Origin: Halorubrum sp. Hd13
GTDB lineage: Archaea; Halobacteriota; Halobacteria; Halobacteriales; Haloferacaceae
NCBI RefSeq assembly: GCF_002252755.1
Contig: NZ_NHOY01000078.1
Span: 289 to 64,288, forward strand
Direction: 5' to 3'
Length of the DNA stretch: 64,000 bases
The translations under genes were made by a program, and so were the position numbers. Shown here one piece after another: positions 8,746 through 17,022 of this stretch. Below the pieces are notes generated by a model that saw only the letters and a list, made by a program, of their open reading frames with translations, did not search any database and was not told the origin of the DNA. The stretch's first letter is position 1; every line of letters begins with the position of its first letter.

Positions 8746-9628
8746 GGGCACGGAGGTTACGTTTGGTGCCGAACAAAAACTCGTAGTAATAGCCCAGTCC
8801 ACGAGTTGCAAGCATGGCAACAGATAGAAAAAAGAACACTATGCGAGTAAACACTGAGATTGGAGACTCCTCTGCATCATTCCCACTCGGTCTCGTTGGG
8901 GTTGGAGGAAGTCCGGGACGGCCGAAGCGATCTGGGTAATACCGTTGCTTCTGGGTAAAACCGCGGCCTACGCGGAAGTTCTTTTTCCCGAGTGATTTGA
9001 CCGAGGTTCGAGCAGGATGGAATACGGTAGCATCTGCGGCGTATCCTTGTGTGTAACCTGCCTCGAAGACTCGTTCGCCAAACTCTCGATCACCGCCTGA
9101 GGTGAGTCTTGCATCAAACTGTCCGATATCATCAAAAACATAGCGCCGGACAACCAGCGCACATGTCGGTGCGTAATGCTCCTCCCGGAGATACCACTCT
9201 ACTGGAAATCCCGTCCGGACATCGTACCGACCGACAAGCGTGTCTGTTGGGAGTGTTAGTTCTACATTGCAACCGAGGTAGTCCGCGTTTTGACGCTGCA
9301 TGGCATCTAATGCGGTCTCAAACCAGTCATTGTCGATAGTTTCATTAGCATCAAGAAACGCAATGATGTCGCTCTTGGTATGTTCGATACCTACGTTGCG
9401 AGCGGCGTATGATCCCTGAATTTCATCTTCGACGAGAAGGTGAATATTTTGATACTCATTAGTATAGTCTTGAATAACTTCACGGGTGTGGTCAGTCGAC
9501 CCGTTATCCACTACGAAAACAGTGAGATCATGAAATCCCCGCAACGAGCTAATCGACGCTAGTGTATTTCGAATCCCGACTGGATCGTTGTAAACTGGAA
9601 TGACTATCGAAACAGAGTGCGAGGGCAT
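8735..9628 (-). CDS. Family 2 glycosyltransferase
   Basis: A 297-residue GT2 enzyme. MPSHSVSIVIPVYNDPVG opens the GT-A fold. VFVVDNGSTDHTREV and IIAFLDANETIDNDWF carry the nucleotide-binding Asp and a divergent DxN in place of the usual DxD. GGDREFGERVFEAGY is the catalytic-base region. A hydrophobic stretch near the C-terminus (VFTRIVFFFLSVAMLATRG) suggests membrane association. It is convergent with the AglG-like gene, ends inside it, and has lower GC than the aglB region, so it marks the beginning of the variable glycan block. The donor and acceptor are unknown. Confidence 0.85.
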   Translation of the reverse strand: MPSHSVSIVIPVYNDPVGIRNTLASISSLRGFHDLTVFVVDNGSTDHTREVIQDYTNEYQNIHLLVEDEIQGSYAARNVGIEHTKSDIIAFLDANETIDNDWFETALDAMQRQNADYLGCNVELTLPTDTLVGRYDVRTGFPVEWYLREEHYAPTCALVVRRYVFDDIGQFDARLTSGGDREFGERVFEAGYTQGYAADATVFHPARTSVKSLGKKNFRVGRGFTQKQRYYPDRFGRPGLPPTPTRPSGNDAEESPISVFTRIVFFFLSVAMLATRGLGYYYEFLFGTKRNLRAPTR

Positions 9629-9722
9629 AGTGAACTGTTTATCTTAACTCCGTTGTGTAAGTGATTTAAATACATTGAAGTAGCCTCAGAATTTCTTTAA
9701 TTCGCATTGTATTCAGATATGT

Positions 9723-11075
9723 GTGATTAACATTTTGAGGGGCGATCAAAACAACATCGCCCCGGTCTGCTGGTCCCGAGTGACGCAGTCGCTCAGACGG
9801 TATAGTAACGCATTGAAGAATATGGCGACAAACCGCTCACAATCCCCAGTCATTAAAATCCTCCTGGGCCTCAATAGAAGTAACATGGAAATCGGACAGA
9901 TTCCAGCCCGTTCAGTTCGCAAATTCACCAAAGACGGGGCAAAAGAACTCATTCATGAGGGTCATAATGTTCTAATCCAGGATTTATTTCTTTTTAGAAT
10001 CATGTACAAAAATTTTCTTAAACAAAATATAAATATTCTCACACGAAACGACATATACGGAACCGATCGGTGTCTATCGTTTGGTCAGTTTGATGGATCA
10101 ATGCGGTACAAGGGGGAAGCTGGGTTTCGGGGAGCGGACCAACCGAAGCAGTACGTCGCAGGTGACCGGTTCGTGTGCGATTTTGACGACGCTACGATCC
10201 TTGGACCAGTTGGGCCAGGACTCACAAAAGAAGGAACTGTGATTGCGGATACGGTGGGTTCTCCACCTCTTGTTTCAAGGCGAACAGGCGTTTCACTAGC
10301 CCAGTCTATATCTAAGAATGGGATCCGGCCAACGCTTAATGCTCTCCAAGGGGAAGCAACCTATACAGATAAGATCGATGTCGCGGCTCACGCGGTCTCA
10401 CCTTGGAACAACTACTATCACTGGAGTGTTGAGTGTCTTCTCCGAGTGAGACTGCTTGAGCAATACGGTGACCGGACGGGAACGTATCCGACCCTCCTTG
10501 TTCCAAATAAGCGTCCGTCTTGGATTGATGAATCACTTGAACTGATCAATTACACGGGAGATATCGCAGGTCTCAAATCCGGAGTAGTAGACGTTGAGAA
10601 GTTGGTTGTGCCGACATTCCCCGATCCGATCCCACAGGAATGTGCGTGGATTCAAGATCGAATGCGAGAGCAGGTGACAACTAGCGGCGAACAGAATCAA
10701 CGTGTGTTTGTTGCACGCCAAGATGCAACTGTTCGCCGTATTGCGAACCGAGACGCTGTACAGCAGGTGTTCGACCGGTATAATATCGACACGTACCTAC
10801 TTGGAGAGCTGAGTGTTAAAGAACAAATTTCGTTATTTAGTGACGCTGAGGTTGTCGTGGGGCCACACGGAGCGGGGTTAACAAATATTCTGTACGGATC
10901 GGATCTGACAGTCATAGAGCTGTTTGGTGATAAGACAATGGCAACGTTCGATCGCCTTGCTGAAAGTATGAGCCACGAGTATCGCTATCTGCAGTGTGAA
11001 CAGGCCGGGCTAGATATCCGCGTGGATGCGAAAGAATTAGAAGCGACACTACGTGACGTTCTCACTACTGACTGA
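9723..11075 (+). CDS. Family 61 glycosyltransferase (DUF563)
   Basis: Up to 450 residues from a GTG at 9723. The catalytic GT61 domain occupies the second half: HAVSPWNNYYHWSVECL, VARQDATVRRIANRDAV and VVGPHGAGLTNILYGS, the signature GPHGAGLTN block of the family. GT61 enzymes transfer xylose, GlcNAc or related sugars to protein or glycan acceptors. The start is uncertain. ATG codons at 9822 and 9885 are also in frame, and the first 30 or so residues look poorly conserved, so the true protein may be about 395-417 residues. No signal peptide or membrane helix is evident. It probably extends the local surface glycan. Confidence 0.82.
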   Translation: MINILRGDQNNIAPVCWSRVTQSLRRYSNALKNMATNRSQSPVIKILLGLNRSNMEIGQIPARSVRKFTKDGAKELIHEGHNVLIQDLFLFRIMYKNFLKQNINILTRNDIYGTDRCLSFGQFDGSMRYKGEAGFRGADQPKQYVAGDRFVCDFDDATILGPVGPGLTKEGTVIADTVGSPPLVSRRTGVSLAQSISKNGIRPTLNALQGEATYTDKIDVAAHAVSPWNNYYHWSVECLLRVRLLEQYGDRTGTYPTLLVPNKRPSWIDESLELINYTGDIAGLKSGVVDVEKLVVPTFPDPIPQECAWIQDRMREQVTTSGEQNQRVFVARQDATVRRIANRDAVQQVFDRYNIDTYLLGELSVKEQISLFSDAEVVVGPHGAGLTNILYGSDLTVIELFGDKTMATFDRLAESMSHEYRYLQCEQAGLDIRVDAKELEATLRDVLTTD

Positions 11076-11089
11076 CAGATTAAAGTAGC

Positions 11090-12100
11090 CTAGAGATATC
11101 CTAAGTCCTCAAGCCGTTTCTCCGCAGATGTTGATTCAGTTGTCGATTCAGGATCGGGAGCATACGAAGTGTATGTCTTTTCATCAGTTGCAGAAGTTTC
11201 CGCCCAAGGAACCTTCCGCATGCATGGAAGTGGACAGCCAATCACATGCCGATAAAAGCCGTACTCCCCGAACGCTTCACCATGATCGGCTGTAATCGCC
11301 ACCTTTTCCGCGTCCAAATTCTCTAGTAATCGTTCCACCTCATCCAAAACAAATCTGAGATTGGTCAGATATGCAGTCCATGCAGCGCCACGGGTTATCT
11401 CACCCGACCGAAGAGAATCAAATGGTTGAAACAGATCCTCATCTGTCGCGAGTGGATACGGGTCATGTGGGTACATGTAGTGTACGATGAGCTGTTTTGT
11501 TGGTTGTGCGCGGCCAGCAGCAATCGCTCTATCCGTCGTGTATCTTGGATGAACGCGTGAGCCAACTTCACCGCAAATTGACCACTCTGAATCGTCATCG
11601 AATTGAGCACGCCACAGTTCTTCGATATATCCAAATGAAGCTGGGTTCACCACGTCGTACTCTGATGGGCCGAATGGGGCGGCTGCGTGGCCAGTATCCC
11701 CATTCTGCGTAAGAACACGCTCAGTATAGGTATTACCAGATATATATGCTGTCTGTTCGATTTCACTTCGATATGTCTCATCAAATGTGTGATTCATCCA
11801 TTCAAAGGATGTACTTCCAACAGACGTTATTGAATCATCGGCGGTCAGAAATTCGTACTCATTTTCAACTTCGCGAAGTGCATCCACGCGACAGGCGTCA
11901 AGGATAATCAACGCGTCCCAGTCCCGGTTATACACGTTTGTACCCCATGGCCACCGTTTAGTAATGCTCAACAGGAATGCAATATATACATAGTAAATAG
12001 GTCGCAGCAGGCGTGATATTAGTGGTTTCTTGGTATCCCGGAGGTTAGCATAGCTCTGTGACACCCATTTTCGAAAACTAATCGTCATTGCCGGAGACAT
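11090..12100 (-). CDS. Short-type alkaline-phosphatase-superfamily protein (sulfatase-like)
   Basis: A 336-residue protein of the alkaline phosphatase/sulfatase superfamily. Metal-binding landmarks are WDALIILDACRVD (Asp68) and ITADHGEAFGEYG. Between them are STSFEWM, a Ser/Thr-rich spot where the nucleophile should lie (Ser98 aligns best), and IVHYMYPHDPYP. No Cys occurs at the nucleophile site, so formylglycine sulfatase chemistry is unlikely; phosphotransfer or phosphodiester hydrolysis is more plausible. There is no signal peptide, only one weak hydrophobic stretch near residues 36-46. The C-terminus is KRLEDLGYL, matching five other proteins in this window. Homologues lie at 41638 and 45131. 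Substrate is unknown; the glycan locus implies glycan decoration. Confidence 0.75.
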   Translation of the reverse strand: MSPAMTISFRKWVSQSYANLRDTKKPLISRLLRPIYYVYIAFLLSITKRWPWGTNVYNRDWDALIILDACRVDALREVENEYEFLTADDSITSVGSTSFEWMNHTFDETYRSEIEQTAYISGNTYTERVLTQNGDTGHAAAPFGPSEYDVVNPASFGYIEELWRAQFDDDSEWSICGEVGSRVHPRYTTDRAIAAGRAQPTKQLIVHYMYPHDPYPLATDEDLFQPFDSLRSGEITRGAAWTAYLTNLRFVLDEVERLLENLDAEKVAITADHGEAFGEYGFYRHVIGCPLPCMRKVPWAETSATDEKTYTSYAPDPESTTESTSAEKRLEDLGYL

Positions 12101-12153
12101 TCATTCTGGATAAATATTGGTACCGAAATCATCATTCCTCTGCCTCACCGAAG

Positions 12154-12163
12154 TTTACATAAA
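12154..12163 (+). promoter_or_regulatory. TATA-like box for the sulfatase-like gene at 12185
   Basis: TTTACATAAA lies about 26 nt before the ATG at 12185, the spacing expected for a leaderless haloarchaeal transcript. Confidence 0.45.
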
Positions 12164-12184
12164 TATCTATGTGGACTTGTACTC

Positions 12185-13597
12185 ATGGATAAGCCGAACA
12201 TTCTTTTATTAGTCCTTGATAGCGTTCGTGCTAAAAACGTCAGTCACTTGGGGTATCAACGAGAAACAACACCAGAGTTAGATGCGTTCTCCAAACAATC
12301 GACCACCTATTTGAACGCACGATCTCCAGGGATACACAGCATCTCAAGTCATATAAGCATTTTTACTGGTTTAGAAGTTGCTCAACATCAGGCGACATCT
12401 CACACCGCACAAATTGAATCTGGACATACGATTTGGGAGGAACTCACAGGTGAAGGGTACCGCACTGGCTTGTTTACGCCCAACGCCATTGTCGCAGAAT
12501 CCTCCAATCTTGCATCGTTTTTCGAGACGGTCGTTGGACCCAAACGTCAAAAATTAGTATTTCCGGAGGCGCTCGGCCCTAGTCAGGTTGATGGGAACAC
12601 AAGCTACGGAGAGTATCTCGTAGCCGCTGCTCAAAGTGACTCGCCTGTTAAAGCCATCATCAATGGGATTTATAGAGAATTTGGGCGATCGATCTCAGCC
12701 CATGATCCTATGCAAGAACACGCTGGTGAGTATCTTGATGCGTTTCAGACATGGCGTGACTCAGCTGACGGACCATGGGCAGCCTGTGTTAATCTCATGG
12801 ACGCACACTATCCGTACCTGCCCCAAGAGCGTTACAGTCAATGGGGCGGCAGCTCGCTTGAGAAGCTTCACCAGAAAGCAATGGGGGGCCCGCTGACGGC
12901 CCAATATCTCGGAGACCGGCCCTTCTGGGAACTTGAGGCCACAGAAAACATATATGATGATTGCATTAGGCAAGTTGATGATTATGTTGGTGACTTCCTC
13001 ACAGAACTGGAGAATGAGGGGGAACTCGACGAGACACTCGTCGTCATCACGAGCGACCATGGGGAGGGATTCGGCGAGTACAGCCTCCTCAACAGTAAAG
13101 TGAGATTAATCGACCATAGTTGGGGTATTGGCGACGAGGTTGCACACGTGCCGCTTCTCGTGAAGCCACCAGGATCGACATCTAACGAGACCGTTACCGA
13201 ACCAGCGACGCTGACCCGTTTTCCGACAGTCGTTCGAGAGACAGTCAACGGAAACACTGGGTCGTTCGTATCGGAAACCGGGGAGGCGATCACGAGTTCA
13301 TATCGCGTCGAAGAACCTGGCAATGAACTCCCGATACCGGCCGCCGATCGAGAACCGTATTTCGGACCATGGCATGCTGTATGTCGAATGCGGGACGAGC
13401 AGATACTCGTTGACGCTGTTCGCCGTGAGGACCATGTGCGGTACAGTCCAGTCGTTCGGCAAAATGTCAAATCCGGTGATAGAGACTACATCGATTCGGT
13501 GATGGACGAATTTTCACCGGCAAACATAGGGCGAGAGGACAACGCAATTGATGACGAAATCGAACAGCGACTCCATGAACTCGGATACAAGACGTAA
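12185..13597 (+). CDS. Sulfatase-family protein with Ser at the nucleophile position
   Basis: A 470-residue full-length sulfatase-fold protein. ILLLVLDSVRAKNVSHLGY holds the first metal Asp (Asp12). HSISSHISIFTG matches the sulfatase signature, but Ser52 stands where sulfatases have the modified Cys. ITSDHGEGFGEYSL supplies the second Asp-His pair. The protein has no signal peptide, so it probably works in the cytosol on lipid-linked or nucleotide-linked intermediates rather than on external sulfated polymers. The C-terminus is QRLHELGYKT. Ser or Thr nucleophiles are typical of phosphonate monoester hydrolases and phosphoglycerol-type transferases of the superfamily, so phosphotransfer is a reasonable but unproven guess. 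Confidence 0.82.
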   Translation: MDKPNILLLVLDSVRAKNVSHLGYQRETTPELDAFSKQSTTYLNARSPGIHSISSHISIFTGLEVAQHQATSHTAQIESGHTIWEELTGEGYRTGLFTPNAIVAESSNLASFFETVVGPKRQKLVFPEALGPSQVDGNTSYGEYLVAAAQSDSPVKAIINGIYREFGRSISAHDPMQEHAGEYLDAFQTWRDSADGPWAACVNLMDAHYPYLPQERYSQWGGSSLEKLHQKAMGGPLTAQYLGDRPFWELEATENIYDDCIRQVDDYVGDFLTELENEGELDETLVVITSDHGEGFGEYSLLNSKVRLIDHSWGIGDEVAHVPLLVKPPGSTSNETVTEPATLTRFPTVVRETVNGNTGSFVSETGEAITSSYRVEEPGNELPIPAADREPYFGPWHAVCRMRDEQILVDAVRREDHVRYSPVVRQNVKSGDRDYIDSVMDEFSPANIGREDNAIDDEIEQRLHELGYKT

Positions 13598-13690
13598 TTA
13601 ACCACGATTTGGTTATTTGAACTACTGGTTCCGATTGCGACTGGGGATCTTACAACAGATTGTCTAACTAGAATAGAGTAAAAAGATGCT

Positions 13691-13697
13691 CTTATAC
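13691..13697 (+). promoter_or_regulatory. TATA-like box for the flippase at 13721
   Basis: CTTATAC lies 28 nt before the ATG at 13721, predicting a leaderless message. The gap from the preceding stop is 123 bp, so the flippase has its own promoter. Confidence 0.5.
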
Positions 13698-13720
13698 CTC
13701 TCTTTTCCGCTTGTATTTCT

Positions 13721-15151
13721 ATGCGTCTAGGTCAGACATCTCTTGTCCATTTCGCGTCGCGGTTTTTAGCTTCTGTACTCGGATTTGTTTCGACGGTGTT
13801 TATCGGACGAATACTTGGATCCAGCGGTCTCGGTACGTATTACCTGGTGCTCTCGATGATTGCGTGGCTCGGAATAGCGACGAAATTTGGAGTCCCTGGC
13901 GCGGTCACAAAACGAGTCAGCGAAGGCGAGTCACAGAGCGCACACACGATTGCTGGTGTATCAATTAGCACTGGTCTGTTTATTCTCGTTGCGGGTTGTG
14001 TGCTCGTTTTTAGAGAGCCAGTCAACAACTATGTCGGCTATCCCGCCGCTAATTTTGTCGTCTTGTTGCTATTCGCGAATATTGCACAGACACTTGTCAA
14101 CGCCGTATTAAAAGGCCAACAGCTAGTTCACATCTCTGGGATATTCAATCCAATTCGCACCGGAACACGGAGTGTAGTGCAGATTACCACTCTATTTGCA
14201 GGGCTGGGCCTTGTTGGATTATTCGCTGGGTACACCGTCGGATATGCGCTTGTTGCGGTACTTGGAACATATATTGTCGTGCGAAATTTCGATCAAATAT
14301 CGCTTCCACGCCGCTCTCATTTTCGGAACATCCTCTCGTATGCGAAGTTTTCGTGGATTGGATCTCTCCGTAGCCGAGCGTTCAATTGGGTGGACGTGTC
14401 TATTCTTGGGTTCTTTGTGTCGACATCACTTGTTGGCATCTACACCGCAGCTTGGAACATTGCGGTGTTTCTGATACTTTTTGGTGGATCATTGAGTCAG
14501 ACTCTCTTTCCCGAGATGAGTTCGCTGTCAGCCGACAATGATCAAGAACAAGTCAGCGATCTGTTTGAAACGGCACTTGCCTTTGCAGGACTAATTCTGA
14601 TTCCCGGCTTCGTAGGTGCAACAGTCCTTGGCGAACGGTTGCTCCGAGTGTATGGTAGTGAGTTCTCTCAAGGTGCGGTTGTTCTCTCCGTACTTATTAT
14701 AGCAACACTCATTCAGGGGTACCAACGTCAGTTCACAACTACTTTAAATGCGATTGACAGGCCGGATCTATCGTTTCGTGTCAATGCTGTGTTTATCATC
14801 GGTAATGTAATTTTAAATGTGAGTGTTATTCCATTCTACAATATCTTCGGTGCAGCCGCTGCAACGGCAGCATCGGTCGCGATAAGTCTCGGAGTAGCCT
14901 ATGTATTACTCTCGTCACAGATTGGATTTTCTGTACCAACTCAAGAGATCGCTAAACAATGGGTTGCTGCGGGTCTGATGGGAGTAGTCGTGTTTATCGG
15001 ATTGTCTTTAGAGGAAACCCACTCACTGATTGGGATCAACATTGTCACTGTACTCGTCCTAGTCGGACTTGGCGCAACAGTGTATTTCGCGACGTTATTA
15101 GTGATCTCTTCACGCTTCCGGACAACGATCAAAGATAACCTACCAGTGTAG
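13721..15151 (+). CDS. Polysaccharide/oligosaccharide flippase (MOP superfamily)
   Basis: A 476-residue integral membrane protein with about 12-14 helices. It begins LVHFASRFLASVLGFVSTVF, followed by GRILGSSGLGTYYL, the typical N-terminus of Wzx/RfbX-type flippases in the MOP exporter superfamily. Haloferax AglR, proposed to move dolichol-linked sugars outward, belongs to the same family. It would carry a lipid-linked glycan made by the neighbouring transferases to the outer face. It is the last intact gene before a decayed insertion sequence. A second, only distantly similar flippase lies at 38036, so the window may encode two export routes. Confidence 0.87.
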   Translation: MRLGQTSLVHFASRFLASVLGFVSTVFIGRILGSSGLGTYYLVLSMIAWLGIATKFGVPGAVTKRVSEGESQSAHTIAGVSISTGLFILVAGCVLVFREPVNNYVGYPAANFVVLLLFANIAQTLVNAVLKGQQLVHISGIFNPIRTGTRSVVQITTLFAGLGLVGLFAGYTVGYALVAVLGTYIVVRNFDQISLPRRSHFRNILSYAKFSWIGSLRSRAFNWVDVSILGFFVSTSLVGIYTAAWNIAVFLILFGGSLSQTLFPEMSSLSADNDQEQVSDLFETALAFAGLILIPGFVGATVLGERLLRVYGSEFSQGAVVLSVLIIATLIQGYQRQFTTTLNAIDRPDLSFRVNAVFIIGNVILNVSVIPFYNIFGAAAATAASVAISLGVAYVLLSSQIGFSVPTQEIAKQWVAAGLMGVVVFIGLSLEETHSLIGINIVTVLVLVGLGATVYFATLLVISSRFRTTIKDNLPV

Positions 15152-15361
15152 GGTGATATCTAGACTCTTCCATCAGACAGATATAATTCCGAAATTATCA
15201 CTTATAGGTATGCTATACTATCAATGATATCATGAATAAATGCCGCCAAGCAGAACCCATTATAAAAATAAATAACAGAATACAATTGCGTTGATCAATG
15301 TGTTATCAGGTTGGCTAATTCGCGGTACACTAATATGTATTTGACAAGGCAGGTAACAGAG

Positions 15362-16754
15362 CATTCATTTGTCTTTGGCTAAGAGAGAAACCGCGTGACA
15401 GCAGCAGCTTATCAAGACTTCTTTCGAGAGGAATGAGGAAGCGGCAAGTGTACACGAAGGCACCTCCTCATTGAAAATCTTGTGTCGGATCACTATACTG
15501 TTTCCCCGAACTCCTCGAAGAACACCCAAGGGATTCGGCGTGGTCAAACGGGACAGCAAGCTTCAGATTCCTATCCTCGTGTGGGCGCTCGTGTTCGGCT
15601 TTGCCCCAGGCGAGAGCCGAACCTTGCTGGGTTCAAACACTGCTCCAACGTTACAGCTGCCGAACCAATTTCTCCCGGCGGCTTCTATCACCGGATATCA
15701 CCAACCCCCGCAGAGTATCCCCGCGACCTCGTCGAGCGCAGCCTCGACCGGGTCGCTATCCCTGATGCTGTTGACGCTGATATGGATCGATTTAGAGACT
15801 TGATGATCAGCGATAAACGGTGTTTCGGTTGCACGAGTTCCTCCCTGATGAGTTCCAATACCACCATGAGGAGCTGGTGGGAAGCTCCACCTGCTCCACA
15901 ACGCCACCGACGAGACGATTGAGCGGATCTAAGTACCGGATGAGAAAACGCACGACAGCACGCTGTTCAAGACAGGATCGTGGCTGCAAGGACGGTTGAT
16001 TCTGCTCGATCTGGCGTATTTTAATGTCGCCGCTTCACGTTAATCGATGAGAACGACGGCTACCTGATGAGTAAGCTGAAGCAGAACGCAAATCCGGTGA
16101 TAACGGAGGAATTGTAGGAGTAGCGCGGCCGCACCATCCCTTGGAGAGCAAGCAGATACAGAACATAGTTGATGACTTCACACGGAAGTACATCAACGTA
16201 GAGGTCAAAATGAATTTCGAGCGAGGTCAGTACGAATGGACGCACTCGCGGGACACGAAGCAGTTCCGTGTCGTCGGCGTCCGTGAGAGGACGACGACTA
16301 CCACCTCAATATCACGAATCTTCCAGGAGAGGTGTTCCTGCGGTCAGATTTAACACCGCTGTATCGGTGTTGCTGGGAGGTATAGAATTTCTTCCGTGGT
16401 CTGAATACATAGTATGAACTGGGCGGATTTGACACAAGCAGCCGCGATGTCGTGGGAATTTTGCTGTACGCAGCGTTGCTGCCACTGCTGGTGAATTGTG
16501 AGCTGTTGGGTCTAGTCACCGAGCGGGCCGACAATGAGATCGTGTTTCCTCTGGAACGGTGGGCGTGCGACCGGAGGATCGCCGCCCAGTTTATTCTCCA
16601 CGAACTCAGTGAGTACCTCGACTACTCGCAACCGCCGTTGCTGGAGAGGTTGATCGAGGATGCTCAGAAAATCCACCAGCAACGGCCGATACTCCAAGAA
16701 ACGCTCGCTGCCGCTACACAACCGAAGTGTAAGTCTTAGCTAAATACGAATGGG
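15362..16754 (+). mobile_element. Decayed ISH8-type (IS4 family) insertion sequence
   Basis: The element is bounded by imperfect inverted repeats: TTTGTCTTTGGCTAAG at 15368-15383 and, on the other strand, TTCGTATTTAGCTAAG at 16735-16750 (13 of 16 matching). The enclosed transposase is heavily disrupted. Length of roughly 1.4 kb agrees with ISH8-type elements. No clear target duplication was found, so the outer ends are approximate. It sits between the first glycan block and the S-layer gene and suggests past rearrangement there. Confidence 0.7.
15400..16739 (+). pseudogene. IS4-family (ISH8-type) transposase, multiply frameshifted
   Basis: Recognisable pieces of one transposase lie in order but in different frames with internal stops. 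They are a VVKRDSKLQIPILVWALVFG segment, then EPISPGGFYHRISPTPAEYP and VDADMDRFRDLMISD, then HDSTLFKTGSWLQGRL, then IQNIVDDFTRKYINVEV and RDTKQFRVVGVRE. The intact C-terminal part reads VGILLYAALLPLLVNCELLG and ends PPLLERLIEDAQKIHQQRP before the stop at 16739. These match the DDE-type transposase of haloarchaeal IS4-group elements. No complete frame remains, so it cannot move itself. Confidence 0.8.
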
Positions 16755-16950
16755 AAGTAGTATATCTGGAGTATGAACCTCTGTGACTCGAATTGGTAGA
16801 CTGTGCCCAGTGGACACAAGGACAATATCTCATACACAAACAGGTCTCAACCATTCACGATACGTGAAGGTATCATACCACGCTTAGTCTGGAAGCAACC
16901 CAGTGTCATCTACCTATCTGAGCAGCAGCTGTAGCTGGGTGGGCGAATCA

Positions 16951-16990
16951 AATAAAAAGGAACCGCGTGTGAGTCGGCCCGCGAGGGCCG
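16951..16990 (-). terminator. Hairpin plus T-run after the S-layer gene
   Basis: Downstream of the S-layer stop (17023), reading the reverse strand, CGGCCC-TCGC-GGGCCG (16990-16975) forms a 6-bp GC hairpin. A CCTTTTTATT run follows at 16960-16951. This resembles a strong end signal suited to a highly expressed monocistronic gene. Confidence 0.6.
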
Positions 16991-17022
16991 ATGGTTAGCG
17001 AGTGTGGTGAATCGCTGCTGGG

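Noticed and set aside
16452-16739. Separate 95-residue gene
   Set aside because: It is the in-frame C-terminal piece of the decayed transposase.
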